A stretch of 41,979 nucleotides of DNA, from assembly GCA_013178155.1 (NCBI GenBank), contig JABLXH010000046.1, positions 1 to 41,979 of the forward strand. Reading direction: 5' to 3'. The position numbers and the translations under genes are program-made. This DNA comes from Armatimonadota bacterium. GTDB taxonomy: Bacteria > Armatimonadota > Zipacnadia > Zipacnadales > UBA11051. Below, one piece after another: positions 18,496 through 26,961 of this stretch (position 1 is the first letter of the stretch; each line of letters starts with the position of its first letter). The notes under the pieces were generated by a model, which did not search any database, was not told the DNA's origin, and saw nothing but the letters and a program-made list of their open reading frames with translations.

Positions 18496-20097
18496 ATGTC
18501 CACTGCTCCTGCTCGCAGGCCCCGAGACTGGCTCGTTATGGCCGCACTCAGTCTGGGGATCGTGATGGCCGTCTGGGCTCCGCAGTTGCGCGGTCTCTAT
18601 CCTTTCACCTATGACGAGCTGGTCTATCTGCGCAAGACGCGCGCCTATGACCAATGGCTGCGGCAGGGCGTGGCGCAGGCGCAGGCGGGCAATGCCGGCT
18701 GGCTGGTCTCGGCCGAGGCCATAGATGCTGCTGAGGCCCTGCATGACATGCATCCCGGCCTGGTGAAGCTGGTGGGGCTGGTGCCACATTGGCTGGTCCA
18801 GGCCGCCTTGGGCCGTGAGGGCGGAGCCCGCTTCACTGGCAGCCTGTTCCTGGCTCTGGCCTGTTGTACCGTGTACTGGTTCCTGACGCCTCGCTGCGGA
18901 CGGCCCTGGGCGCTCACCGGGGCCCTGGGCCTGGCGCTGCACCCGCGCGTCTTCGGCCACGCCCATTTCCATGCCCTCGACGTGCCCATCATGGCCATGT
19001 CTCTGTTGGCCGCTTTGGCCTGCTATCGGGCGGCCCACGCCAGTCGCTGGCCGGTGGCTGCCGGGGCGTCGGTGCTGGTCGGCCTGGCCCTGGGCACCAA
19101 GCTCAACGCTGTGGCCCTGGTCCCTCATCTCGGGCTATGGCTTGCCCTCTGGCGGCCGGCGGGTACCCGGCGCCTGTTGGCCTGGCTGCCGCTGGCCCTG
19201 CCCGTCTTCCTGCTCTGCTGGCCCTGGCTATGGCCCGACCCAGTGGGGAGGCTGGGTGAGTACATGGCCTTCCACGCCCACCACTACCACCCGGGCGTGA
19301 CCTACCTTGGCCGAGTCTACGCCGGAGACCTGTCCGCTCCGTGGCACTACCCGGTGGTCATGCTGGCGCTGACGATGCCCACGACCTGGCTTTTGCCGGT
19401 GCTGCCGGCCATCATTCAGACGGTCCGGCGGCGCCTGGGTCCGGCGTCTGGCTTTCTGCTCCTGGGACTGGTCTGCAACCTGGGGCTGGCCTGTTGGCCC
19501 ACTGCGGCCCGGTACGGGGGCATCCGGCTCTTCCTGCCGGTGTTGCCCTATGCGCTCATGTTGGCCATGCTGGTGGTCCACCAATGGTACCAGCGGCTGC
19601 GCGCGGACCAGTGGCCGCGGTCAGGTCTGCTGCAGGGTCTGATCGTCACCGGCCTGCTGCTGCCGGGTGTGGCCGGCATCACGAGGCTGTACCCCTACTG
19701 CCTGTCCTACTACTCCGGGCTCTGCGGCGGTCTGCCCGGGGCCAGTCGCCTGGGTCTGGAGCTGACCTACTGGGGCGACGCTTACGGAGGGGCCCGTGAG
19801 TTCATGGCGGCGCCAGCCCAGAGCCGCGCGCGGTTCGTCGCCGCTTCGGAGTTGGCTACGGGGGTAATAGACGCCCTCGTCGCCGCCGGCGAGATTCCTC
19901 CGCAGCACCGGATGCTGGGGCGCTTCGTGCGCGACAGCTTGCCCGCTGACAGCGACTACGTGATCGTTGACAGCCACCCGCCGATGTGGCCGCCGGCGAT
20001 GTTGCCCCTGTTGGCCACCGACAAGCCGGTGGTTCGCGTGCGCCGCGAGGGCGTCACGCTGCTGCGCATCTACCGCAACCCGGCGCGGTCACCGTGA
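18496..20097 (+). CDS. Polytopic glycosyltransferase, GT39/ArnT-like (lipid-linked sugar donor)
   Basis: Likely transfers a sugar from a polyprenyl phosphate donor to a lipid or protein on the outer side of the membrane. The 533 residues hold about ten or more membrane segments. The first outer loop has the acidic motif YPFTYDE (Asp40, Glu41), and a second conserved patch reads HPRVFGHAHFHALDVPIMA. Both are characteristic of the PMT/ArnT-like group. A soluble C-terminal region (about 430-533) follows. Start ATG 18496 is 38 bases after the previous stop. The neighbouring DegT aminotransferase fits surface-glycan modification with amino sugars, but donor and acceptor are unknown. Confidence 0.85.
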   Translation: MSTAPARRPRDWLVMAALSLGIVMAVWAPQLRGLYPFTYDELVYLRKTRAYDQWLRQGVAQAQAGNAGWLVSAEAIDAAEALHDMHPGLVKLVGLVPHWLVQAALGREGGARFTGSLFLALACCTVYWFLTPRCGRPWALTGALGLALHPRVFGHAHFHALDVPIMAMSLLAALACYRAAHASRWPVAAGASVLVGLALGTKLNAVALVPHLGLWLALWRPAGTRRLLAWLPLALPVFLLCWPWLWPDPVGRLGEYMAFHAHHYHPGVTYLGRVYAGDLSAPWHYPVVMLALTMPTTWLLPVLPAIIQTVRRRLGPASGFLLLGLVCNLGLACWPTAARYGGIRLFLPVLPYALMLAMLVVHQWYQRLRADQWPRSGLLQGLIVTGLLLPGVAGITRLYPYCLSYYSGLCGGLPGASRLGLELTYWGDAYGGAREFMAAPAQSRARFVAASELATGVIDALVAAGEIPPQHRMLGRFVRDSLPADSDYVIVDSHPPMWPPAMLPLLATDKPVVRVRREGVTLLRIYRNPARSP

Positions 20098-20180
20098 GGT
20101 CGGGCCCGGCAACTTCGCCCGTCTTGGGCACTCTAATACCAGACCGTGTTGAATGAGGCGTTGAACCAAGGAGTGCCTTT

Positions 20181-21281
20181 GTGAGTATCCCCCTGATAGA
20201 CCTGAAGTTGCAGTACCAGCAGATCCGGCAGGAGGTCCAGACCGCTATCAGCGGGGCCCTGGACAGCATGCAGTTGTTCCTGGGGCCCAACGTCCAACGT
20301 CTGGAGGAGGACTTCGCCAACTTCTGCGGGGTCCAGCACGCCATCGGGGTAGCCAACGGCACCGAGGCGCTGTCGCTGTCGCTGAGGGCACTGGAGATAG
20401 GCCGCGGTGATGAAGTGATCACCGTCTCCTGGACCTTCATCGCCACTCTGGAGGCTATCGTTCACGTCGGCGCCACCCCGGTCGTGGTGGATATTGACCC
20501 AAGGACCTACTGCCTGGACCCGGCGGCCCTCGCCCGGGCCATCACGCCCCGTACCCGCGCCGTCATCCCGGTCCACGTTTTCGGGCACCCGGCCGACATG
20601 GACGCCATCCGTGAGGTCTGCGGGCCCCGGCGCATCCACATCGTCGAGGATGCCTGTCAGGCCCACGGCGCACGCTACCGTAAGCAGCGCGTGGGGTCTC
20701 TGGGCGATGCTGCGGCTTTCAGTTTCTACATGAGCAAGAACCTGGCCGGATACGGCGACGGGGGCATGGTCACGACCAATGACAGTGATGTGGCGCGGCG
20801 GCTGCGGATGCTACGGGACCACGGCCAGGAGCAGCGGGGCGTGTTCAGTATGGTCGGCTACAACTCGCGCCTCGATGAGTTGCAGGCGGCGATCCTGAAC
20901 GTCAAGATGCGACGCCTCGCGAAGTGGCACGAGGCGCGTCGCCATCTGGCAGACTATTACAACGAGAAGCTGTCGGGCCTGGACCTGGTGACACCGCACG
21001 AGGCGCCGGGATGCGAGCACGTATACCATCTGTACGCGATCCGCAGCCCCCGGCGGGACGCGATTGCGGCCAAGCTCCAGGAGGCTGGGATCGGCTTCGC
21101 CATGCACTACAAGGCGCCACCGCACCTGCAGCCGGCGCTGGGCAACTACAACCTGGCACAACTGGACCTGCCCGTCACCCTGCGCTGCGCCGACGAGATC
21201 CTGCAGTTGCCGATGTACCCGGAGCTGACCACAGAGCAGGTGGACCAGGTCTGTGAGGTGGTGAGGAGCGCGCTGGGATAG
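20181..21281 (+). CDS. DegT/DnrJ/EryC1/StrS-family PLP sugar aminotransferase
   Basis: Predicted to convert a nucleotide-linked keto sugar to an amino sugar. The 366-residue protein shows the family order IPLIDLKLQYQQIRQE, GVANGTEALSLSLRAL, the PIHVFG-like VIPVHVFGHPADMD, VEDACQAHGARY, and the PLP lysine Lys186 in SFYMSKNLAGYGDGG. The C-terminal LHYKAPPHLQP-like region (MHYKAPPHLQPAL) is also typical. The start is GTG at 20181 with AAGGAG at 20168-20173. It follows the glycosyltransferase by 83 bases and is convergent with the lipoprotein hydrolase at 21292. Likely role: amino-sugar supply for a cell-surface glycan. Confidence 0.94.
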   Translation: MSIPLIDLKLQYQQIRQEVQTAISGALDSMQLFLGPNVQRLEEDFANFCGVQHAIGVANGTEALSLSLRALEIGRGDEVITVSWTFIATLEAIVHVGATPVVVDIDPRTYCLDPAALARAITPRTRAVIPVHVFGHPADMDAIREVCGPRRIHIVEDACQAHGARYRKQRVGSLGDAAAFSFYMSKNLAGYGDGGMVTTNDSDVARRLRMLRDHGQEQRGVFSMVGYNSRLDELQAAILNVKMRRLAKWHEARRHLADYYNEKLSGLDLVTPHEAPGCEHVYHLYAIRSPRRDAIAAKLQEAGIGFAMHYKAPPHLQPALGNYNLAQLDLPVTLRCADEILQLPMYPELTTEQVDQVCEVVRSALG

Positions 21282-21291
21282 GGGGCCGGCC

Positions 21292-22197
21292 CTACAGGGC
21301 GCGGCCGTCCAGGCGCGGGCGCAGGATCTGCAGAGGGATCCCGAAGCGGTCGAGGATGGTGGGCCCGATGTCCAGGCGGTCGCCGGGGCCCTCGACCTCC
21401 GGATCGTTGGTCGCCAGGAAGATGTGGGGGGCATAGGTGTGGCTGGTGAGGCCCTCGTCAAAGCCGTGGTCCGCCGTGATGTAGACCAACGTCTCCTCGG
21501 CAATGCCCAGGTCGGCTAGCTTGTCCAGGAGCTGGCCGGTGGCGGCGTCCATTTGCCGGATGGCCGCCTCGTACTCCACCGAGTTCTCCCCATAGATGTG
21601 CCCGGCGTTGTCAGCCTCGTAGAAGTGCACGAAGAGGAAGAAGTCGCCCTGGGCGTGCAGGTCTAGCTGGGCGAGGGCCTCCTGTAGCACCACCGGCCAG
21701 TCGTGCAAGCCGTTGATGAACAGGTCCATGTTGTGCTGGGTCAGCGAGTATGGGGTCCCTTCGGGCTCGTTGTCGATGTGACGCTTCTTGGCGACCACGG
21801 CCCCCGTGAAGATGTCGGGGCCGCGGTACTTCTCCAGACGCTCAAAGACCGTCAAGCCCTGCGGGATCGGCGCGAAGCGCTTGTTGGTGTGGACGCGGGT
21901 GATGTCCGGGCGGTAGCCGGTCAGTATCTGGGCCCAGCCGCACTTGGTATCTGTTCGCCCCTGGGTGATGTCGATGTCCACCAGCGCGCCCTGGGCCGCC
22001 AGCCCCATCAGCACCGGCACCTCATTCCGTGCGACCATCTCCTGCAGGTGCTCCCGCTGCACGCCATCCCAGCCCACGAGGATGACCTTGTCGGCGGCGT
22101 CCTCAGGGATAAGTGGGAGATCACTCCCACCACCTCCGCACCCACCCAGGACGGCGGCAAGACCCGCGACAACCAAGGCGAGACTGGTAACACGCAT
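21292..22197 (-). CDS. Alkaline phosphatase / phosphodiesterase superfamily lipoprotein
   Basis: Lipid-anchored hydrolase of the alkaline-phosphatase-like metal fold, 301 residues. A signal ends in lipobox VLGGC (Cys20) followed by Gly-rich residues. Metal-site pattern: Asp44 in VGWDGV, a Thr around residues 82-84 (GRTDTKCGW) as likely nucleophile, then FYEADNAGH (Asp and His), TADHGFDEG (Asp-His), and a final His in SHTYAPHIF. That matches type-I phosphodiesterase, sulfatase and phosphopentomutase relatives; the substrate could be a phosphate or sulfate ester. Start at ATG 22197 is preferred because GGAG lies 14 bases upstream, whereas the in-frame GTG at 22209 would leave only 2 bases. It is divergent from the RidA-like gene. 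Confidence 0.88.
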   Translation of the reverse strand: MRVTSLALVVAGLAAVLGGCGGGGSDLPLIPEDAADKVILVGWDGVQREHLQEMVARNEVPVLMGLAAQGALVDIDITQGRTDTKCGWAQILTGYRPDITRVHTNKRFAPIPQGLTVFERLEKYRGPDIFTGAVVAKKRHIDNEPEGTPYSLTQHNMDLFINGLHDWPVVLQEALAQLDLHAQGDFFLFVHFYEADNAGHIYGENSVEYEAAIRQMDAATGQLLDKLADLGIAEETLVYITADHGFDEGLTSHTYAPHIFLATNDPEVEGPGDRLDIGPTILDRFGIPLQILRPRLDGRAL

Positions 22198-22325
22198 GGG
22201 GAGACACACTCCGTAATCAAGTTATATGACAGTGCCGATGAATTCGCCCGGCTCATGGCGCGCACCTCCCGCAGGAGCCTCTCGTCCCGGCGGCGAATGC
22301 GCAAGGCACTCTTAGGAGGCCACTC

Positions 22326-22715
22326 ATGCTCAAGAGCATCCACTCACCCGACGTGCCGGTGCCCGCCACCCCGTACAGTCAGGCCGTCCTCGCTCAGGGC
22401 AGTCGGCTGCTCTTCATTTCCGGACAGGTCCCCGTGGATGCCGCCGGGCAACTGGTTGGCGCCGGCGACTTCCGGGCGCAGGTGCACCAGGTCTTCCGCA
22501 ACTTGCAGGCGAACCTGGAGGCCGCCGGTGCGAGCTGGCGCAACGTGGCCAAGCTGACCGTGTTTCTGACCGACATCGCCAACTTCCCGGTCTTCAGCGA
22601 GGTCCGGCAGGAGTACCTGCAGCCCGCCTACCCGGCGGCGACAACCGTGGCCATCAGCGCGCTGGTGGCGCCGGAGTGGCTGGTCGAGATCGAGGCCATC
22701 GCGGTGCTGGACTGA
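22326..22715 (+). CDS. RidA/YjgF family protein lacking the RidA arginine
   Basis: Small trimeric-fold protein of 129 residues. It has the RidA landmarks PATPYSQAV, LLFISGQVPVD, VFRNLQANLEAAGASW and the ending VEIEAIAVLD with the conserved Glu. In true RidA deaminases the stretch ending VEVAR carries a catalytic Arg; here the matching stretch TTVAISA ends in Ala. This places it among Rid paralogues rather than the enamine/imine deaminase subgroup. Start ATG 22326 has a perfect AGGAGG at 22314-22319. It leads a short operon with a deacetylase-like protein and a Gfo/Idh/MocA dehydrogenase, so a role in handling a reactive sugar or amino intermediate is possible. Confidence 0.92.
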   Translation: MLKSIHSPDVPVPATPYSQAVLAQGSRLLFISGQVPVDAAGQLVGAGDFRAQVHQVFRNLQANLEAAGASWRNVAKLTVFLTDIANFPVFSEVRQEYLQPAYPAATTVAISALVAPEWLVEIEAIAVLD

Positions 22716-22730
22716 AGGAGCCTAACACCC

Positions 22731-23672
22731 ATGCGGCCGCAGGGCTATCAGCTCAACCGCCGGCAGCTCTTCTTTGCCTACTTCATGGACTGTCAGACGC
22801 CCGGAAAACCGGGCGGGGGCCCGGACCTGACCTGGGAGATGGCCGAGAAGGCTGTCCATGGCATCTGCGAACTCTTCGCCGAGCGCGGGCTGCTGCATTG
22901 CCTGGGCCTTTGCTCCGAGCCCGAGGTGATGCGGCGGCAGGCGGTTCTGTTCCGCGAGATGCAAGACCGCGGCTGCTGGCTGACACTGCATTTCCAGGCC
23001 CGGGCCTATCAGCCGCCGGGTTGCGAGGAACTGCCGTGGGACAGGCCGCTGGCATCCTATGATTACGATGAGCAGTTCGAGCTGTTGCGCATCGCCACCG
23101 ATGACTGGGAGCAGTCCTGCGGGCAGAAGGCCGTCACCTTCAGCGCCTGCTGCGCCCAGGCCAACGACTTCACCCACCCCATCATCGCCGAACTGGGCTA
23201 CCGCCAGTGCTACACCTCGGTGCCAGGCCGCTACTTCCCGGAGGCGCACCAGCGCTGGTGGGGCGCCTACCCGCACTCAAGGCATTGCAGCAGCAAGTCA
23301 CGCCTGATCCCGGGCGAGCTGGACCTCTACGAGGTGCCGCATACCCATGAGCTGAACCCCCGGCCGGGCCCCGTACCCGGCACGTGGACCGTCACTGACT
23401 GCCGTGCCGAACACGAGCTGAGCTACGAGGACACGCTGGCGATGGCCGCGGCCAGCATCGAGGACATGCTACGCCGCGACCACCCGCTGCTGTACCTGCT
23501 GGTCCCGACACACAACACCTGGGACGTGGCGGACCGTACCAGTGGCCGCCGGAAGGCCCTGGAGACGGCCATTGACGTGGCCTATGCGGTGGCGGACCAG
23601 TTCGGGCTTGAGCTTACTCCGGCCAGCCTGCCAGAGTTCCACGCCGAGGCCGATCGCCTCGGGGCTTTCTAG
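22731..23672 (+). CDS. NodB-like / polysaccharide deacetylase-superfamily protein
   Basis: A 313-residue cytoplasmic protein that resembles the NodB/polysaccharide-deacetylase barrel. The first strand gives FAYFMDCQTPG with the metal-ligand Asp, a later strand LTLHFQARAY supplies a His, and a downstream TFSACCAQANDF and LVPTHNTWD fit the remaining core strands. The HxxxH zinc motif is not clear, so activity as a classic deacetylase is doubtful. There is no signal peptide. Start ATG 22731 has AAGGAG 12-17 bases upstream and follows the RidA-like stop by 15 bases. Family call is moderate; function unknown. Confidence 0.6.
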   Translation: MRPQGYQLNRRQLFFAYFMDCQTPGKPGGGPDLTWEMAEKAVHGICELFAERGLLHCLGLCSEPEVMRRQAVLFREMQDRGCWLTLHFQARAYQPPGCEELPWDRPLASYDYDEQFELLRIATDDWEQSCGQKAVTFSACCAQANDFTHPIIAELGYRQCYTSVPGRYFPEAHQRWWGAYPHSRHCSSKSRLIPGELDLYEVPHTHELNPRPGPVPGTWTVTDCRAEHELSYEDTLAMAAASIEDMLRRDHPLLYLLVPTHNTWDVADRTSGRRKALETAIDVAYAVADQFGLELTPASLPEFHAEADRLGAF

Positions 23673-23714
23673 CAGGTGGCTGACAACACGGCACTTACCT
23701 TAGGGGAGGCGAAC

Positions 23715-24707
23715 ATGCCTCTACGCTGGGCGATCATCGGGTGCGGCGACATCGCCAACAAGCGCGTGGCCCCGGCCATGGTTGAGGATCCTGCCAGCGA
23801 GCTGGTGGCCTTCTTCTCCCACACTCTGGCACGGGCGGAGGAGATGCGCGAACGCTTTGGGGCGCGCAAGGCCTACAACGACCTCGACGCCCTGCTGGCC
23901 GACAGCGAGGTCGAGGCCGTCTACATCGCTAGCCCCCAGCACCGGCACTGCGAGGAGACGGTGCGCGCAGCCGCGGCGGGCAAGCACGTCCTGTGCGAGA
24001 AGCCGATGGCGGTCACGCTCGAGGAGTGCCAGCGCATGGTGGCGGCCTGCGCGGAGGCCGGTGTGGCGCTGGCTATCGCTTACTATCGCCGATGGTATCC
24101 CAAGACACGGAAGCTCAAGGAGCTGATCGAGGACGGCGTCATCGGACTGCCGCTCAGCGCGCGGGTCTTCATCGCCGGACGCTACGACCCCGCCCCCGAT
24201 GACTGGAAGCACTGGCGCGTGGAGGCGCAGGCGGGAGGGGGCGCGATGATGGATGTTGGCAGCCACCGTCTGGACATCATCTGCTACCTGCTGGGGTCAC
24301 CCCTGAGCGTCGCCGGCCTCACCGGACGCCTGGCGATGGACTATGAGTCGCCGGACACCGAGTCACTCCTCTGCGAGATGGAGAGCGGCGCCCACGTGGT
24401 AGCCCAGGCCAGTTGGGCCACCGCCATCGGGCCCGATGAGATGGAGATCCACGGTACGCAGGGGTCACTGGTAGCCACCCCCTTCGACGGGAGGCCCGAG
24501 ATCATCCTGCGCGGTGAGGGCGAAGATCAGGTCATAGCGGTGGAGCCGCCCGCCGCCAACATGCACCTGCCGCTGATCGCCTCCTTCGCGGCGCGGGTAT
24601 CCGCCGGCCAGCCACCGGAGTTCGACGGCATTGACGGCATGCAAGCCAGCCGGATCATCAGCGCCGGGTACCGCAGCCACGCGAGTGGGCGTTGGGAGAC
24701 TGCCTGA
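23715..24707 (+). CDS. Gfo/Idh/MocA family oxidoreductase (second copy)
   Basis: NAD(P)-dependent sugar or polyol dehydrogenase, 330 residues. Rossmann motif WAIIGCGDIANKRV at the N-terminus, LCEKPMAVTLEE with the conserved EKP near residue 96, then GGGAMMDVGSHRLDIICYLLG, which is the classic family block carrying the catalytic His region. Start at ATG 23715 is supported by GGGGAGG just upstream; a GTG at 23676 would add 13 unneeded residues. It is the third gene after the RidA-like and NodB-like genes. The 393 bases after it hold two copies of a repeat rather than another gene. Confidence 0.93.
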   Translation: MPLRWAIIGCGDIANKRVAPAMVEDPASELVAFFSHTLARAEEMRERFGARKAYNDLDALLADSEVEAVYIASPQHRHCEETVRAAAAGKHVLCEKPMAVTLEECQRMVAACAEAGVALAIAYYRRWYPKTRKLKELIEDGVIGLPLSARVFIAGRYDPAPDDWKHWRVEAQAGGGAMMDVGSHRLDIICYLLGSPLSVAGLTGRLAMDYESPDTESLLCEMESGAHVVAQASWATAIGPDEMEIHGTQGSLVATPFDGRPEIILRGEGEDQVIAVEPPAANMHLPLIASFAARVSAGQPPEFDGIDGMQASRIISAGYRSHASGRWETA

Positions 24708-24708
24708 G

Positions 24709-24875
24709 TGGGCCGGGCACTGAAGTACCCGGCTGGGGGATAGCGTCCCTGCGGGACGCAGGTCATTCGTCACGGGAGAGGGGAGGGTGCCGCTGCCAGC
24801 CCTGCTGGCAGTGCCATCCCCACGGCGAGGGAGCCTAGCCGCGGCACCGGAGGAGGCTCCTGCGGGAGACGCGTT
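24709..24875. repeat. REP-like repeat, copy A (about 167 bp)
   Basis: First of two tandem units in the 393-base spacer. It opens with GGCCGGGCACTGAAGTACCCGGC (GCCGGG/CCCGGC arms around ACTGAAGT), then a GCGTCCC-TGC-GGGACGC hairpin. Next is the perfect 8-base-pair hairpin CTGCCAGC-CCT-GCTGGCAG (24793-24811), enclosed by GGTGCC...GGCACC. No convincing protein is encoded. Confidence 0.75.
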
Positions 24876-25037
24876 GGGGCCGGGCACTGAAGTACCCGGC
24901 TGGGGGGAGAGCGTCCCTGGGGGACGCGGGGTGTCCGTCGCGGAAAAGGGGGAGGGTGCCACTGCCCGCCGTGCTGGCAGTGCCGTCCCTAGGGGGGGCT
25001 GGTGGTGGCACCGGGGGAGGCCCTCCTGCAGGAACGG
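24876..25037. repeat. REP-like repeat, copy B
   Basis: Second tandem unit, offset 167 bases from copy A with the same order of elements: GCCGGG/CCCGGC, GCGTCCC-TGG-GGGACGC, CTGCCCGC-CGT-GCTGGCAG (24962-24980, one mismatch), GGTGCC...GGCACC. The GTGTCCGTCGCGGAA segment at 24931 is shared with copy C but altered in A. Confidence 0.75.
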
Positions 25038-25038
25038 C

Positions 25039-25058
25039 AGGCCGGCCGGGGCCGGCCT
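25039..25058. terminator. Perfect hairpin, possible terminator of the beta-propeller gene
   Basis: AGGCCGGCC (25039-25047) pairs exactly with GGCCGGCCT (25050-25058) around two bases. It lies 42 bases past the stop of the minus-strand gene that ends at 25101. No T-run on either side, so the terminator role is tentative. Confidence 0.45.
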
Positions 25059-25100
25059 CTCCAGACGGTCGTTTGTGCCAGGAGGCCGCTGACACAGAGG

Positions 25101-25997
25101 CTACCCCGGGAAGAACCCCTGCAGGAACTCCTCCAGCGGGCCGTCGTAGACCGCCTCGGCGAGAAACTCGGTCCCCTGCTGGTTGCCCCAGGCGTAGGTG
25201 ATGATGGTGCGGCCCTGAAACTCGCACAGGTCCATGTCGGAGTTGTTGCGGTTCTCGGCGCTGGCGATATGTGCCCGCTGGGCCTCGGTCAGCCGTGGGT
25301 TGGCGATGAGCTTGTCATCGTCGGAGTGTTCGAGCACGGGGTTCAGAGGGCTGGGCTCCCAGTGCACCAGGTCCGGCGAACGGACAATGTGGGTCGGGTA
25401 CATCGGCCCCGGCAGCGTCTCCAGGTAGACCATGTAGTACCGGCCGTCGCTCAGGTAGCGGATGGAGGGACAGGCGCTGTAGCGGTCGCGGGTGAAGACG
25501 TGGTCCTCCGTGGGCAGCAGCTCCCAGGTCCGCAGGTCATCGGAGCGGGCGAAGAAGATGGTGAAGGGTGCGCCGACCTCGACCGTCGCCCGGCCCACCT
25601 CGAAGGCCATGATGTAGCCGTCACGTCCTCGGCAGACGGACGTGTTGAACATCCCCCACCCCGGCAGGTGCAGGGCTGTCTGGGTCTCCCATTGCTCCAG
25701 GTCGTCGGACCACCAGACGCGGATTTCGTCCCCATCCCAGGTGTTGACCGCATAGGCCCATACCCGGTCGCCCTCGGAATAGGCGCTGCCCAGGTGGTAG
25801 CCGGCCCCGAAGCCGGGCGTGCACTCGCCGGTCTCGTGATCCACCAGGCGCATGTACGAGGCGCCAGTGGTGTTGGGCTGGTAGTAGTGGTCACGGACAT
25901 ACTCGAAGCGGTACAACCGGTCGCGAAAGACCAGCGGCGTGGCCTCCACGAGGTCGCATTCGACCGTACCGAGCTTGCGGATCAGGGGCTTGGGCAT
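25101..25997 (-). CDS. Five-bladed beta-propeller glycosidase-like protein (GH43/GH32-type fold)
   Basis: A 298-residue protein built of repeated propeller blades with Ser/Asp-aromatic motifs such as WWSDDLEQWE, FARSDDLRTWE and VRSPDLVHWEPS. These are typical of the GH32/43/62/68-type superfamily and of related sugar-phosphorylases. There is no signal peptide, so it is cytoplasmic. A single catalytic triad cannot be assigned with confidence. Start at ATG 25997 has AAAGGAGC just upstream; extending to 26102 would read through repeat copy C. It follows the SDR gene on the same strand with copy C in the spacer. Likely substrate: a sugar oligomer, but unproven. Confidence 0.7.
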   Translation of the reverse strand: MPKPLIRKLGTVECDLVEATPLVFRDRLYRFEYVRDHYYQPNTTGASYMRLVDHETGECTPGFGAGYHLGSAYSEGDRVWAYAVNTWDGDEIRVWWSDDLEQWETQTALHLPGWGMFNTSVCRGRDGYIMAFEVGRATVEVGAPFTIFFARSDDLRTWELLPTEDHVFTRDRYSACPSIRYLSDGRYYMVYLETLPGPMYPTHIVRSPDLVHWEPSPLNPVLEHSDDDKLIANPRLTEAQRAHIASAENRNNSDMDLCEFQGRTIITYAWGNQQGTEFLAEAVYDGPLEEFLQGFFPG

Positions 25998-26013
25998 GGG
26001 TGCTCCTTTCCGG

Positions 26014-26089
26014 GCGTTGGGGCCGGGCCCTGAAGTACCCGGCTGGAGGGAGAGTGTCCCTGGGGGACGCGGGGTGTCCGTCGCGGAAG
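26014..26089. repeat. REP-like repeat, copy C (short, about 76 bp)
   Basis: Shares with copy B the string from GTTGGGGCCGGG through GTCCGTCGCGGAA, including the GCCGGG/CCCGGC palindrome and a GTGTCCC-TGG-GGGACGC hairpin. The CTGCCAGC hairpin half is missing. It sits between the SDR stop and the beta-propeller start in what looks like one operon. Confidence 0.75.
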
Positions 26090-26095
26090 ATAGGC

Positions 26096-26863
26096 CTACC
26101 ACGCCGTCCAGCCGCCATCCACCGACAACGTGGTGCCGGTGACCATCCCCGCTTGATCGCTGGCCAGGAAGACCGCGGCTGCGGCCACGTCCTCCGGCTG
26201 CGCGAGCTTGCCGCCCGGTATCTGCTTCAGGACATACTCGCGGAACTCCGGGTTCTCCAGGCGTTTGCGGGTCAGGTTAGTCTCAATGAAGGTCGGCGCA
26301 ATGGCGTTGACCGTGACACCGTGTCGGGCCCACTCCACCGCCAGGGTCCGCACCAGGTTGATGATCGCGCCCTTGCTGGAGCAGTATACGGGCTGGCCGG
26401 GGACGCCCACGAGACCGGATTGGCTGGAAATGAAGATGACCCGGCCCCAGCCCTGGGCGATCATGTGGTGCGCGGCGGCCTGGGCCACGAAGAACCCGCC
26501 CTTCACGTTGACCGCGAAGTGCTCGTCCCACGTCTCAGGCGTGGCCTCCAGGCCGGAGACCGGGCGGTTGATGCCGGCGTTGTTGACCACGATGTCAAGG
26601 CGCCCACACTCCGCCATGACGCGCGCCACGGCGGCGGAGATTTGCTGCTGGTCGGTGATGTCCAGGTCAACGGCCAGCACCTCGGCGCCCTGCGCAGCGA
26701 CCAGAGAGGCGGTCTGCTGGGTGCTTACGCCGGGCTTGTCGGAGACAGCCACGCGGGCGCCCCGCCCACCGAGAGCGACGCTGATGGCCTGCCCCAGGCC
26801 GGTGGCAGCGCCAGTTACCAGTGCCACACGTCCATCCAGTCGGAACCAGTCCTTGGGCTGCAT
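26096..26863 (-). CDS. Short-chain dehydrogenase/reductase (classical SDR)
   Basis: NAD(P)-dependent oxidoreductase, 255 residues, classical SDR layout: VTGAATGLG cofactor loop (residues 16-24), NNAG at 94-97, catalytic Ser147 in ISSQSGL, Tyr160 and Lys164 in YCSSKGA, and a C-terminus ending LSVDGGWTAW. Such proteins near carbohydrate genes are often gluconate- or sugar-5-dehydrogenases, or 3-oxoacyl reductase-like. The start at ATG 26863 has GGGAGTGAG upstream; longer reading to 26968 crosses the divergent iron-operon promoter region. It is the first gene of a two-gene operon with the propeller protein. Confidence 0.92.
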   Translation of the reverse strand: MQPKDWFRLDGRVALVTGAATGLGQAISVALGGRGARVAVSDKPGVSTQQTASLVAAQGAEVLAVDLDITDQQQISAAVARVMAECGRLDIVVNNAGINRPVSGLEATPETWDEHFAVNVKGGFFVAQAAAHHMIAQGWGRVIFISSQSGLVGVPGQPVYCSSKGAIINLVRTLAVEWARHGVTVNAIAPTFIETNLTRKRLENPEFREYVLKQIPGGKLAQPEDVAAAAVFLASDQAGMVTGTTLSVDGGWTAW

Positions 26864-26961
26864 GCACTCACTCCCTGTTCGTTGCCCCACTTGGGAGAAC
26901 TGGACCAGCATTTCCTCGCCGCGCGGGTGCTGTCCTGCCCCGGCGGCCGGCGCCGGTGGCG

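Noticed and set aside
24708-25100. Repeat-rich spacer considered as a CRISPR array or a gene
   Set aside because: Units are about 167 bp, only two in tandem, and contain internal hairpins with no unique spacers. Short frames across it are not protein-like.
25002-26033. Plus-strand frame of 343 codons across the repeats and propeller gene
   Set aside because: It reads through hairpin repeats and opposes the propeller gene, which has a good start site and blade motifs.
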